Positions 17,344 to 26,221 of a DNA stretch of 64,000 nt are shown here, piece by piece. The stretch is taken from assembly GCF_019357415.1 (NCBI RefSeq), contig NZ_CP048410.1, forward strand, positions 434,001 to 498,000. The letters run 5' to 3'. The position numbers and the translations under genes were made by a program. Every line of letters begins with the position of its first letter. The first letter of the stretch is position 1. The DNA is from Gramella sp. MT6 (GTDB taxonomy: Bacteria; Bacteroidota; Bacteroidia; Flavobacteriales; Flavobacteriaceae). Under the pieces are notes generated by a model, which had not been told where the DNA came from, did not search any database, and saw only the letters and a program-made list of their open reading frames with translations.

Positions 17344-18153
17344 ATGAAAAATAGAGTATTTACCATTTTCGCAATTGCAGCCTTAAGCCTTTCTACGGTA
17401 ACGGCTCAAAAAACCATTAGACTTGGTTATATCGATATGGAATATATTCTTGAGAATGTCCCGGAATATCAGGAAGCATCAAAACAATTAGATAACAGGG
17501 TTCAGGAATGGAAAGTTGAAGCTGAAGCGAAAATGAGCAAAGTGGAAGACATGAAAACCAGGCTGGACAATGAAAGAGCTTTGCTTACTAAAGAGCTAAT
17601 AGAAGAAAGAGAGAGCGAAATTGCTTACATGGAACAACAGGCCATGGAATATCAGCAAAACAGGTTTGGCCCGAATGGTGATTATATGATCCAGAAGAAA
17701 CAGTTGGTGAGACCAATCCAGGATCAGGTATTTACCGCCGTGCAGCAGATCGCCGAAACCAGAAATCTGGATTTCGTTTTTGACAGGACTGCAGATATTG
17801 GAATGATATATGCAGATAAGCAATACGATGTTAGTGAAAGTGTTCTTAGAACTATAAAAAGAACCGCTAATCGCGAGCAGCTCGAAAGTAAAGAAGAGAT
17901 CGAAGAACTGGAAAAGGCTGAAGACCGTACTGTGGAACAGGACGCCGAGATCACCAAAAGAGAAGAACTGGTGGAGCAGCGTAAATCTGAACGGGAAGCC
18001 TTTATAGAAGCCAAGAAAAAAGAAAGGGACTCGCTTAAAGCAGTGAGACAAAAAGAATTTGAGGAAAGGAGAGCTAAAATTCTCGCTGACAGAGAAAGAA
18101 AGAAAGACTCCATCCTTAAAGCAAGAGAGAAAAAGAACGATACAATAAATTAA
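17344..18153 (+). CDS. OmpH/Skp family periplasmic chaperone with long charged C-terminal extension
   Basis: The first about 175 of 269 residues form a normal OmpH/Skp protein: signal peptide to about residue 21 (VTAQ), the KTIRLGYIDMEYILENVPEYQ start, long coiled-coil arms, and the C-terminal LDFVFDRTAD...IIYAD-like end of the body domain. Unlike the usual 160-180 residue family length, about 90 further residues follow. They are almost entirely Glu, Lys, Arg and Asp in heptad-like order and end in repeated ER.KKDSILKAREKK units. Skp chaperones hold unfolded outer-membrane proteins on their way to BamA, which is encoded 31 bases upstream. Confidence 0.9.
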   Translation: MKNRVFTIFAIAALSLSTVTAQKTIRLGYIDMEYILENVPEYQEASKQLDNRVQEWKVEAEAKMSKVEDMKTRLDNERALLTKELIEERESEIAYMEQQAMEYQQNRFGPNGDYMIQKKQLVRPIQDQVFTAVQQIAETRNLDFVFDRTADIGMIYADKQYDVSESVLRTIKRTANREQLESKEEIEELEKAEDRTVEQDAEITKREELVEQRKSEREAFIEAKKKERDSLKAVRQKEFEERRAKILADRERKKDSILKAREKKNDTIN

Positions 18154-18190
18154 ATTTTTTAACCTTAAATTAAACTTAACGACGATTACA

Positions 18191-18700
18191 ATGAAACAAT
18201 TCAGAACACTTTTTATAGCTTTAGCTTTTATGATTGGCGCTACTGCTTTTACAAATGCACAGTCTAAAGTTGCCCATATTGCTACTCAGGAACTGGTACA
18301 GGACCTTCCAGAGTATAAAAGCGCGATGGATCAGCTTCAAAAACTTGAGAAGACTTATGATGCAGAGATAAAAGATATGTTATCTGAGGCTCAAAGCACA
18401 ATGCAACGTTACGAGGCAGAAGCTAATACAAAGTCTGAAGAAGAGAACCAGAAGCGTGCTACCGAATTGCAAGCTGCACAAAGAAGAATTCAGGAACACA
18501 GTGCTAAAGCAAGACAGGATCTTCAAAAGAAAGAAACTGATCTTCTTAAGCCAATCCTTGAAAAAGTTCGTACTGCTATCCAGAAAGTAGCAAGAGCGAA
18601 AGGATATGACTATGTTCTTGATTCAACAACCGGAACAGGAGTTCTTTTAGCTGATGGGTACAACCTTATGCCAGACGTAAAGAAAGAATTAGGAATGTAA
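18191..18700 (+). CDS. OmpH/Skp family periplasmic chaperone
   Basis: The 169-residue protein is a standard-length Skp: signal peptide to about residue 24 (FTNAQ), the SKVAHIATQELVQDLPEYK beginning, a long coiled-coil region with Glu/Gln/Lys-rich heptads (about 45-115), and the closing YDYVLDSTTGTGVLLADGY. It is a paralog of the gene 37 bases upstream without that gene's extension. The duplication of OmpH behind bamA is common in Bacteroidota. A strong terminator follows, so the envelope operon starting near 13.2 kb probably ends here. Confidence 0.93.
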   Translation: MKQFRTLFIALAFMIGATAFTNAQSKVAHIATQELVQDLPEYKSAMDQLQKLEKTYDAEIKDMLSEAQSTMQRYEAEANTKSEEENQKRATELQAAQRRIQEHSAKARQDLQKKETDLLKPILEKVRTAIQKVARAKGYDYVLDSTTGTGVLLADGYNLMPDVKKELGM

Positions 18701-18726
18701 TTGATTCCTTTTACTAATAAATTTAG

Positions 18727-18758
18727 AAAACTGCGTACATATTTGTACGCAGTTTTTA
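18727..18758 (+). terminator. Intrinsic terminator after the second OmpH gene
   Basis: A 13-base stem, AAAACTGCGTACA (18727-18739) with TGTACGCAGTTTT (18744-18756), encloses a TATT loop and runs into a T-rich tract. Confidence 0.9.
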
Positions 18759-18771
18759 TTTTTACACCTAT

Positions 18772-19566
18772 ATGAACGATCCCAGACCAATTGGCATTTT
18801 TGATTCAGGTGTAGGCGGCACCTCTATCTGGAAGGAGATTCACCAGTTATTGCCTAACGAAAAAACAATTTATCTATCAGATAGTAAAAATGCCCCTTAC
18901 GGCATAAAAACCCAGGAAGAGATCATCAGGCTCTCTATAAAAAATACTGAGAAGCTCTTAGAGATGAATTCCAAGATCATTGTTGTGGCCTGCAACACTG
19001 CCACTACGAATGCCATAAAAGTTCTGCGATCGACCTATAAAGTGCCTTTTATAGGCATTGAACCCGCTATTAAACCCGCAGCTCTAAAAAGCAATAATAA
19101 AGCGATTGGCATCCTTGCCACTCGTGGTACTCTCACCAGTGAATTATTCACACAAACTTCAGAGATATATGCGAGAGATATCAATGTGATTGAAGTGGAA
19201 GGAAACGGACTTGTAGAATTGATAGAAAGTGGAAAGAGAGGTTCTGAAGAAGCCGAAGATCTACTTAAGAAGCTTTTAAAGCCAATGCTCGAAGCAGAAA
19301 TAGATTACCTTGTACTTGGCTGCAGCCACTATCCTTATTTGATTCCGCTGCTAAAAAAAATATTGCCTAAGAATGTGGAGATCATAGATTCTGGCGAAGC
19401 GGTGGCAAAACAAACCAAAGCTATACTGCAACAAAATGGGTTATTAAATACTGGGGAGGGTAAGACCGAAAAACCGGAATTTTTCAGCAATATAGATCCT
19501 GAAGTATTATCGAATATTATCGAGGCAAAGAATCACGGCTACAAGGTAACCCGGTTGGACTTTTAA
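18772..19566 (+). CDS. murI: Glutamate racemase
   Basis: MurI makes D-glutamate for peptidoglycan. The 264-residue protein contains the FDSGVGGTS start with Asp11, the first catalytic cysteine Cys74 in VVACNTATT, and the second, Cys184, in VLGCSHYPYL, with normal spacing. It begins only 13 bases after the terminator of the OmpH operon, so its own promoter must lie within or upstream of that hairpin, or it depends on read-through. Its stop shares a TTAA palindrome with the converging PorP/SprF-like gene. Confidence 0.97.
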   Translation: MNDPRPIGIFDSGVGGTSIWKEIHQLLPNEKTIYLSDSKNAPYGIKTQEEIIRLSIKNTEKLLEMNSKIIVVACNTATTNAIKVLRSTYKVPFIGIEPAIKPAALKSNNKAIGILATRGTLTSELFTQTSEIYARDINVIEVEGNGLVELIESGKRGSEEAEDLLKKLLKPMLEAEIDYLVLGCSHYPYLIPLLKKILPKNVEIIDSGEAVAKQTKAILQQNGLLNTGEGKTEKPEFFSNIDPEVLSNIIEAKNHGYKVTRLDF

Positions 19567-20615
19567 TTATTAATCGCAGGACATTTACAATCATATCGCT
19601 CCCTGCTCTCGCCAAAATTATATCCCAGGGTTATTTGATGAAACCCACCATTACTAAGAACCAATGAATTAAGTTGATAACTGTAGGTATACCCAATCAC
19701 GAATTTCTTATAATTAACACCAATAAATGGAGTGATATAGCGTAGTTGCTGGCGATTAACTTCCTGCCCGTCTGATGTAATTTCTGAACTCTCAAAACTA
19801 TTCCTGTAGGATAGACCTCCCCAAATACTATTACCATCTTCAAGCTCATAGTACGCCTTCATATTCGCATCTATAGCCATTTCACTGGTAGCTTCCCTGG
19901 CCTGGAATAAAACTGAAGGTTCAAAACTCCATGGATCATTTTGGTTGAGTGAAAAAACATAGCCGGCAGAAAACAGGTATTTCCTCATATTACTGGGCAC
20001 CGCATCTGAATAAAATAACTCACGGTTAACCAGGAGAATGTTCTTAGCCGCAAAATGGAAATAAAGATCACTAACATAGTAAGAGATCCCAAAATCCATA
20101 TTCCCAAAAATATCAGTATTGCTATCCCCTAATAAAGGATCGAATTCTGAAAATCCACTGGTATCAAGTCTATGCTGTATGGCACCAATGCTTAATCCAA
20201 ATGATAACTGATTTAAATCTGCAGTGCTTCTGGAAAACATAAGGTGATACGCAAAAGTCGCATATGCCCCCATCTTGGAAAAGTTCCCGTTCTCGTCCCT
20301 GAAAAGGATTCCTCCTAACCCAATCTTCTGCCCTACCCTAGAATTGTAAGAAACGGTTTGTAAGTTAGGCGCATCCTCCACGTCGAACCACTGGAGTCTT
20401 CCGGTGAGCCTTATCTGGTCATAATTGGAAGCTCCTGCCATTGAAGGGTGAAGCAGGTAAAGGTTATCGGTAAGGTAATCTGAATAAGTAGGAATGACCT
20501 CCTGTGCCTTTAATGAAGAATTATTGAAAAATAATATCGACACTAAAAACATTATAAACTTTAACCTGAAAAATTGAGAATTAAAGCAAGGATTTAAATG
20601 TATAGAACTAGTCAT
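19563..20615 (-). CDS. PorP/SprF family type IX secretion system membrane protein
   Basis: Starting at the ATG at 20615 gives 350 residues with a signal peptide (about residues 16-38, ending LKAQ), followed by the family landmark PTYSDYLTDNLYLLHPSMAGAS. A chain of amphipathic strands follows and ends in the barrel-closing VIGYTYSYQLN...GGFHQITLGYNF. PorP/SprF proteins are outer-membrane partners of the type IX secretion system; SprF is needed for delivery of the gliding adhesin SprB in Flavobacterium johnsoniae. Many paralogs exist per genome, usually beside a large secreted partner, but none is adjacent here. Longer in-frame starts would run into the divergent nfu promoter, so I chose 20615; the later ATG at 20552 would cut into the signal peptide. 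Confidence 0.88.
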   Translation of the reverse strand: MTSSIHLNPCFNSQFFRLKFIMFLVSILFFNNSSLKAQEVIPTYSDYLTDNLYLLHPSMAGASNYDQIRLTGRLQWFDVEDAPNLQTVSYNSRVGQKIGLGGILFRDENGNFSKMGAYATFAYHLMFSRSTADLNQLSFGLSIGAIQHRLDTSGFSEFDPLLGDSNTDIFGNMDFGISYYVSDLYFHFAAKNILLVNRELFYSDAVPSNMRKYLFSAGYVFSLNQNDPWSFEPSVLFQAREATSEMAIDANMKAYYELEDGNSIWGGLSYRNSFESSEITSDGQEVNRQQLRYITPFIGVNYKKFVIGYTYSYQLNSLVLSNGGFHQITLGYNFGESRERYDCKCPAINN

Positions 20616-20654
20616 AAAGGCTGTAAATATATGTATTACCTTGATTTTCTTTAG

Positions 20655-20662
20655 TATTTTTG
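20655..20662 (+). promoter_or_regulatory. Predicted -7 element of nfu
   Basis: TATTTTTG is a perfect TAnnTTTG match, 14 bases before the nfu start codon. No good -33 TTTG is seen at 19 bases. Confidence 0.5.
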
Positions 20663-20676
20663 CCAAAAATTTTGAG

Positions 20677-21594
20677 ATGAAAGATTTCACTATAAATATA
20701 GTTCCAACCACCACGGCTTCAATTGTAAAATTTGAAGCTGATAAATTCCTTACCCGTCACGAAAACTATGAATTCAAAAACATAGATGAAGCGGCGAAAT
20801 CTCCTCTTGCACAACAATTATTCTATCTACCTTTTGTTAAAACGGTTTATATCGCTCAGAATTTTATCGCGATAGAAAAATATGACATTGTAGATTGGGC
20901 AGATGTTCAGGAAGAAGTTGCTGAACAGATCAAAACCTATCTTAATAAAGGCGGAGAAGTTATTAAGGAAACAAAGACACAAACTGGGAAAGTACCGGTT
21001 ACTGTGTATGCCGAAAGTACCCCGAACCCCGCGGTGATGAAATTCGTAGCCAACAAGAAACTGGTTCTGCACGCTGCTGAATTCAAGAATATTGATGACG
21101 CTAAAGATGCTCCGCTGGTTCAGAAACTTTTCCATTTTCCGTTCGTAAAAGAGGTTTTTATCGATGAGAATTACGTTTCTATACAAAAGTACGACGTGGC
21201 CAGCTGGGAAGAGATCACTATGGAACTTCGGGAATTCATCAGAAATTACCTGGAAGAAGGAAATGAAGTGCTTACTAAAGAAAGTGTTGAAACTTCCAAG
21301 TCTGCCAATGCAGAAATAGCTGAAACCAAGAAGGCAGATTTCGAAAAAATGGATGACACCTCACAACAGATCGTGGCTATCCTTGATGAATATATTAAAC
21401 CGGCAGTAGCTAGTGACGGAGGAAATATTCTTTTTGAAAGCTACAATGAAGAAAGTAAAACAGTAAAGGTAATTCTACAGGGAGCTTGCAGCGGCTGCCC
21501 GTCTTCCACCATGACCTTAAAAAGTGGAATTGAAACCATGCTTAGAGATATGCTAAGAGGAAAAGTAGAATATGTGGAGGCTATTAACGGCTAG
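20677..21594 (+). CDS. NifU/Nfu family iron-sulfur cluster carrier with two N-terminal domains
   Basis: Nfu proteins carry Fe-S clusters to target enzymes. From the ATG at 20677 the protein has 305 residues. Two copies of the Nfu N-terminal domain stand in tandem (about 1-95 and 105-200): the stretches FKNIDEAAKSPLAQQLFYLPFVK and FKNIDDAKDAPLVQKLFHFPFVK are clearly homologous, as are the following IEKYDIVDW and IQKYDVASW. The second copy keeps the usual STPNPAVMKF; in the first this is changed to TTTASIVKF. The C-terminal NifU domain (about 225-305) holds the cluster-binding GACSGCPSS with Cys271 and Cys274. A start 12 codons upstream is possible but would include the promoter region. Confidence 0.93.
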   Translation: MKDFTINIVPTTTASIVKFEADKFLTRHENYEFKNIDEAAKSPLAQQLFYLPFVKTVYIAQNFIAIEKYDIVDWADVQEEVAEQIKTYLNKGGEVIKETKTQTGKVPVTVYAESTPNPAVMKFVANKKLVLHAAEFKNIDDAKDAPLVQKLFHFPFVKEVFIDENYVSIQKYDVASWEEITMELREFIRNYLEEGNEVLTKESVETSKSANAEIAETKKADFEKMDDTSQQIVAILDEYIKPAVASDGGNILFESYNEESKTVKVILQGACSGCPSSTMTLKSGIETMLRDMLRGKVEYVEAING

Positions 21595-21619
21595 CACTGA
21601 TAAAAAACAGCTCAAAGTA

Positions 21620-21648
21620 AAAATCCCTTTTTATAAAGGGATTTTTTG
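21620..21648. terminator. Bidirectional terminator between nfu and the phosphate transporter
   Basis: AAAATCCCTTT (21620-21630) pairs with AAAGGGATTTT (21635-21645) around TTAT, with T-rich sequence on the right and A-rich sequence on the left. It closes both converging genes. Confidence 0.88.
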
Positions 21649-21651
21649 TTT

Positions 21652-23922
21652 TTAATAAGTAGTTGTTCTGGCTTCGTTATAGAATTCCTGAAAAAGTTGC
21701 AGTAAACTCATGGTTGATCCAATAAGATCTTTTGTCTCCAGTAAAATCCCGAAATAAAGTTTTGTATTCTTCGGGCTGGATTCTGAAGTACGGATCCTTT
21801 GTATCTGTTTCTGAATAAGGTCACTTACATATTCCATAAGATCCTGCTTCTCGCTTAAAAGATTATCGATATTCCCGAATTCATGGTTATCGAAAGTTTC
21901 GGTGATCTCATCAAAAAGGATCTGCATCTTATCATCCACCTTTTTAAGATCCCGAATTTGATTGAATTTTAGATTCTTATGGTTATTATGTACGTGATTG
22001 TAACTGTTTCTGGTTATAAAGCCAATAGACTGAACCATGTCCTGTAAATGATCCAAAGTGAGTATATAGAATTTACTGGCTTCAACTGAGTCTTCATCTA
22101 GCGATTTAATGAAATAGAAGATATTATCTTTTAATTCATCTACCTCGGTCTCCAGTTTTTCTATCCTTTTATAATTCTTTTTCAGTTTACTTAGGTCGTA
22201 ATAGCCTAACTGGTCTACTGTTTTAGAGTACATCTTGTTTATACCCCCAATCACATTCGAAATATTTTCAGAGGTTTCAGAGGTTATCTCATTGATCGTA
22301 ATGATATCACTTTTTTTAAACCTTTTTCTGGTCTGCTCTTCTTTTGCTTTTCTGGAATGAATAATTCCGCTTCTAACCACAAGAACCAATGCAACAATAA
22401 TAAGGACCGCCAGTGCGATGGCTCCCCCAAAATATATAATCGCACCAAAGATAGCGGCAGCGGTGAAGGCAACGATGGCAGTTACAAACCAGCCACCAAT
22501 CACATTTAGAACTCCGGCAACCCTGTAAACAGCACTTTCCCTGTCCCAGGCCCTATCTGCCAGCGAAGTACCCATTGCTACCATAAAGGTCACGTAGGTA
22601 GTTGACAGCGGCAACTTCATATTTGTACCTATTGAAATCAAGACACTTGCTACCACTAGATTTACTGAAGCGCGTACCATATCGAAGGCAGGAGCATCAA
22701 ATCTCTTACTCCTGGAATGGGCTGAAGGTTTATCAAATTTATTTTCGATCCTAGTCCGCATTCTCTCAGGTAGAACGGTGCTAATAGCATTCCCAAAAAG
22801 AACTGAATATCTTACAATTCCACGGGATAACCAGTTAGGCTCAAACCTTTCTACCGCATCCCCTTGCCTGGAAAGATTTATTCCGGTATCAACCACCGAT
22901 CGTGCTTTACTGGAAAACCAAAGCGTAATTACCATAACCGCTCCAGCTGCGATCAAAAGTATTTCTGGGGTTGGGACGCTTCCGGAAAGGCCGGTCATGG
23001 AAAATTCTGAAGGTAAAACTCCGGTAGCTGCATTTGCCGTTTGCCAAAGATCAAAGGACTGCCAGGCAGCAATAGGAACTCCAATAAAATTCACCAGGTC
23101 ATTTCCCGCGAAAGCCAGGGCTAATGCAAAGGTTCCTATGATAATGATAGTTCTTAGAATATTGATCTTTAAAACACTCATTAGAAACTGCGAGATTCCT
23201 GTAAATAGAACTAACCCAATAAGGACAATTAAGACCGTATGTGTATTTACATAGTCCATGGTTTCCTGAGAAATATAAGGAACACTCTTCATCCCTTTAA
23301 TAAGGATAAAATAAAGGATAGCCGTTAGGGAGAGACCTCCAAAAATAGCTCCTACATATTTCATCTTTCTCTCAAACTGAAAGGAAAACACTAAACGGGA
23401 AACATACTGAACGATCGCTCCTATAAGGAAAGCGATCACTACCGCCATCAGAATACCTACGATGATCTCGGTTGCTTTGGCGGTATTTATATATTGCGTT
23501 AATGCAGCCAGATCGCCGTCTCCCTGTGTATATATTTTGATAGCTGCCATACAAACTGCGGCACCTAGCAATTCGAATACTATAGAAACGGTGGTAGAAG
23601 TAGGAAGCCCAAGGGAATTAAAAAAGTCTAGTAGTAATACATCAGTGATCATGACCGCCATAAAAATGATCATGATCTCTTCAAAATAAAATTGACCCGG
23701 CATAAAAATACCTTTACGAGCCACTTCCATCAATCCACTGGAGAATATCGCACCAACAGCTACTCCTATACTTGCGACTATCATGATGGTTCGCATAGAA
23801 ACTGCTTTTGAACCTATAGCAGAATTTAGAAAATTGATAGCGTCATTGCTTACTCCAACCACCAAATCTGTAATCGCAAGGGCAAAAAGGGCCACTAGCA
23901 TCACTATGTAAATATCTTCCAT
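21652..23922 (-). CDS. Inorganic phosphate transporter (PiT family) with C-terminal PhoU-like domain
   Basis: The 756-residue protein starts with MEDIYIVML at the ATG at 23922; a TTG six codons upstream is less likely. Residues about 1-520 form a PiT permease with around a dozen membrane spans and the two family signatures, VGVSNDAINFLNSAIG near residue 25 and FAGNDLVNFIGVP near 270. A cytoplasmic helical region of about 220 residues follows (from roughly 535), resembling a PhoU domain, with heptad-like stretches. PiT carriers move metal-phosphate by proton or sodium symport. In many bacteria a separate PhoU-like protein (Pit accessory, DUF47) is encoded next to pit, so this is a fused version. 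Only a terminator separates it from the convergent nfu gene. Confidence 0.9.
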   Translation of the reverse strand: MEDIYIVMLVALFALAITDLVVGVSNDAINFLNSAIGSKAVSMRTIMIVASIGVAVGAIFSSGLMEVARKGIFMPGQFYFEEIMIIFMAVMITDVLLLDFFNSLGLPTSTTVSIVFELLGAAVCMAAIKIYTQGDGDLAALTQYINTAKATEIIVGILMAVVIAFLIGAIVQYVSRLVFSFQFERKMKYVGAIFGGLSLTAILYFILIKGMKSVPYISQETMDYVNTHTVLIVLIGLVLFTGISQFLMSVLKINILRTIIIIGTFALALAFAGNDLVNFIGVPIAAWQSFDLWQTANAATGVLPSEFSMTGLSGSVPTPEILLIAAGAVMVITLWFSSKARSVVDTGINLSRQGDAVERFEPNWLSRGIVRYSVLFGNAISTVLPERMRTRIENKFDKPSAHSRSKRFDAPAFDMVRASVNLVVASVLISIGTNMKLPLSTTYVTFMVAMGTSLADRAWDRESAVYRVAGVLNVIGGWFVTAIVAFTAAAIFGAIIYFGGAIALAVLIIVALVLVVRSGIIHSRKAKEEQTRKRFKKSDIITINEITSETSENISNVIGGINKMYSKTVDQLGYYDLSKLKKNYKRIEKLETEVDELKDNIFYFIKSLDEDSVEASKFYILTLDHLQDMVQSIGFITRNSYNHVHNNHKNLKFNQIRDLKKVDDKMQILFDEITETFDNHEFGNIDNLLSEKQDLMEYVSDLIQKQIQRIRTSESSPKNTKLYFGILLETKDLIGSTMSLLQLFQEFYNEARTTTY

Positions 23923-24104
23923 AAACAGATCAATTATCAACCAGCAAAATTGTTGTTTTTTCCATTAACCGGCTGAGCTTTAAAGTTATTAAAAGATTAA
24001 TAATACAAAACCCATTTCAGTTTGCTTTGATATTATACTAATTTTAGGGTTTTCGGCTAGTTTTTGCCCTCTTTCCTCAATATCTTTAATTCTCAAACAT
24101 TTAT
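23923..24104. other. Divergent intergenic region, 182 bases
   Basis: This A+T-rich spacer separates the phosphate transporter from the DUF255 gene and must hold promoters for both. I see no clean TAnnTTTG match on either strand; TAGTTTTTG around 24057-24065 is the nearest, with one extra base. No PHO-box-like direct repeat was recognised. Confidence 0.4.
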
Positions 24105-26153
24105 ATGAGCCAGAAATCAGCAGAATACACCAATGATCTTATTCACGAAAGCAGTCCATATTTGCTTCAGCACGCTCACAATCCGGTGAACTGGAAGGCC
24201 TGGAATGATGCCGTTCTGGAGGAAGCGCAGGAAAAGAATAAACTGCTTTTAATAAGTGTGGGCTATTCAGCCTGCCACTGGTGTCATGTGATGGAACACG
24301 AGAGTTTTGAAGATGAAGCTGTGGCTGAGATCATGAACTCAAATTATGTTTGCATTAAAGTAGACCGGGAAGAAAGACCAGATATCGATCAGGTCTACAT
24401 GAATGCAGTACAGGTAATGACGGGAATGGGTGGCTGGCCAATGAACGTTGTTGCCTTACCAGATGGTCGTCCAGTATGGGGAGGAACCTATTTCAGGAAA
24501 GAACAATGGAAGGATGCCTTAAAGCAGATTGCGCATTTATATAAAAATCAACCGGAAAAAATGATAGATTATGCTGATCAGCTTGAGAAGGGCTTACAGC
24601 AAATTCAAATCATCGAGCCTAATCAGGATTTAAATAGTTTTCATCGTGATTTTTTCATCCCTATTATTGAGAAATGGAAACGTTCCTTTGATTCTAAGAA
24701 TGGAGGATATCAGAGATCACCAAAATTCATGATGCCTAATAATTTCGAATTCCTTATGAGATATGCTCATCAGAATTCAGACAAAGAATTGATGGAGCAC
24801 TGTCTCCTAACTCTAGACAAGATCTCCTGGGGCGGCGTCTATGATCCAATAGAAGGTGGATTCTCCAGGTACTCGGTAGATGAAAGATGGCATGTTCCTC
24901 ATTTTGAAAAGATGTTGTATGACAATGCACAATTGGTGCGGTTGTATTCCAAAGCCTATAAGATCACTAAAGATGACTGGTATAAAGAGGTGGTTGAAGA
25001 TACCCTTAATTTTATCGCCAGTGAAATGACCGATCCTTCTAATGCATTTTATTCGGCGCTGGATGCAGACAGCGAGAACGATAAAGGCGTTAAAGAAGAA
25101 GGTGCGTATTATGTCTGGACCAAACCTCAATTGCAGGATATTCTAAAGGACGATTTTCAATTATTCTCTGAATATTATAATATCAACAACTACGGCAAGT
25201 GGGAAGAAAATAATTATGTCCTGATAAGAACAAAGAAAAGGGAGACTATCGCTTCTGAATTTGAAATCACTTTAGATGAATTGAAAAAGAGGATCCACGA
25301 ATGTCATAAAAAACTCAAAAAAGAAAAATCCAAAAGGGAGAAACCAGGACTCGACGACAAATCGCTTACCTCCTGGAATGCGTTGATGATTAGCGGATAT
25401 TGTGAAGCATATAAAGCCTTTGGAAAACGGGAATATCTAGAGGTCGCGGTTAATAGTGCCGGTTTCATACTAAAAAACCAAATCCAGAAAAACGGGCGTC
25501 TATACCATAGCTACAAGAACGGTAAAAGCAGCATAAATGGATATCTTGAAGACTATGCTTTTACGATCTCTGCATTTCTAGATCTTTATGAAACTACTTT
25601 CGATCTCAAATACCTGGAAAAATCTGAAGAACTTTTTGAAATAGTCCGTAAGGATTTCTACGATGAAACTTCAGAATTATACTTTTTCACCTCCGCTCAG
25701 GATAGGCCATTGGTAACAAAAACAATCGAGATCAGCGACAATGTTATCCCGGCCTCCAATTCAGAAATGGCAAAAAACCTGTTTCGGTTTGGAAAATTAA
25801 CTGGTAATAACTCTCATGTTGAAAGAGCTGAAAAAATGCTTCATAATATCACAGATAAGATCCCTGAATATCCCCAATCACATTCCAACTGGCTGGACCT
25901 GATGATGAATTTCAGTTTTCCATTCTACGAAATTGCGATTACCGGTGAAAACTTTAAAAAAACAGCCCGTGTATTTCTGGAAAAATATCTGCCAAATACA
26001 GTTATAGCTGCCACAAATCTGGATTCAGACCTGGCGCTTTTAAAAGACAGATTGGTAAAAGGAAAAGATCTAATTTATATTTGTAAAGAAGGAAGTTGCC
26101 AGTTACCGGTAGAGAATGTATCGGACGCTATGCCACTGATCTCGGAAGTTTAA
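24105..26153 (+). CDS. Thioredoxin domain-containing protein, DUF255/YyaL family
   Basis: The 682-residue protein begins with the DUF255 thioredoxin-like domain (about 1-165), with SSPYLLQHAHNPVNW and the redox-type motif SACHWCHVMEHESFED, whose cysteines are Cys57 and Cys60. The rest (about 170-680) resembles the (alpha/alpha)6 barrel fold of glycoside hydrolases and N-acylglucosamine epimerases, as in YyaL and human SPATA20. No signal peptide is present, so it is cytoplasmic. The function of the family is not established. It is followed by mscS after 68 bases, perhaps as an operon. Confidence 0.92.
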   Translation: MSQKSAEYTNDLIHESSPYLLQHAHNPVNWKAWNDAVLEEAQEKNKLLLISVGYSACHWCHVMEHESFEDEAVAEIMNSNYVCIKVDREERPDIDQVYMNAVQVMTGMGGWPMNVVALPDGRPVWGGTYFRKEQWKDALKQIAHLYKNQPEKMIDYADQLEKGLQQIQIIEPNQDLNSFHRDFFIPIIEKWKRSFDSKNGGYQRSPKFMMPNNFEFLMRYAHQNSDKELMEHCLLTLDKISWGGVYDPIEGGFSRYSVDERWHVPHFEKMLYDNAQLVRLYSKAYKITKDDWYKEVVEDTLNFIASEMTDPSNAFYSALDADSENDKGVKEEGAYYVWTKPQLQDILKDDFQLFSEYYNINNYGKWEENNYVLIRTKKRETIASEFEITLDELKKRIHECHKKLKKEKSKREKPGLDDKSLTSWNALMISGYCEAYKAFGKREYLEVAVNSAGFILKNQIQKNGRLYHSYKNGKSSINGYLEDYAFTISAFLDLYETTFDLKYLEKSEELFEIVRKDFYDETSELYFFTSAQDRPLVTKTIEISDNVIPASNSEMAKNLFRFGKLTGNNSHVERAEKMLHNITDKIPEYPQSHSNWLDLMMNFSFPFYEIAITGENFKKTARVFLEKYLPNTVIAATNLDSDLALLKDRLVKGKDLIYICKEGSCQLPVENVSDAMPLISEV

Positions 26154-26221
26154 CATAATTTAAACAGGAAATAAGCTCTATTTTTTTACAATTAGGGTTT
26201 AAAAATTAACTAACAAAAAAT

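Noticed and set aside
18741..18748. ATTTG-like promoter motif before murI
   Set aside because: It lies in the loop and stem of the OmpH terminator and does not match TAnnTTTG properly.
20616..20714. Longer PorP/SprF-like start
   Set aside because: It would run across the divergent nfu promoter and start codon. The ATG at 20615 leaves a plausible basic signal-peptide start.
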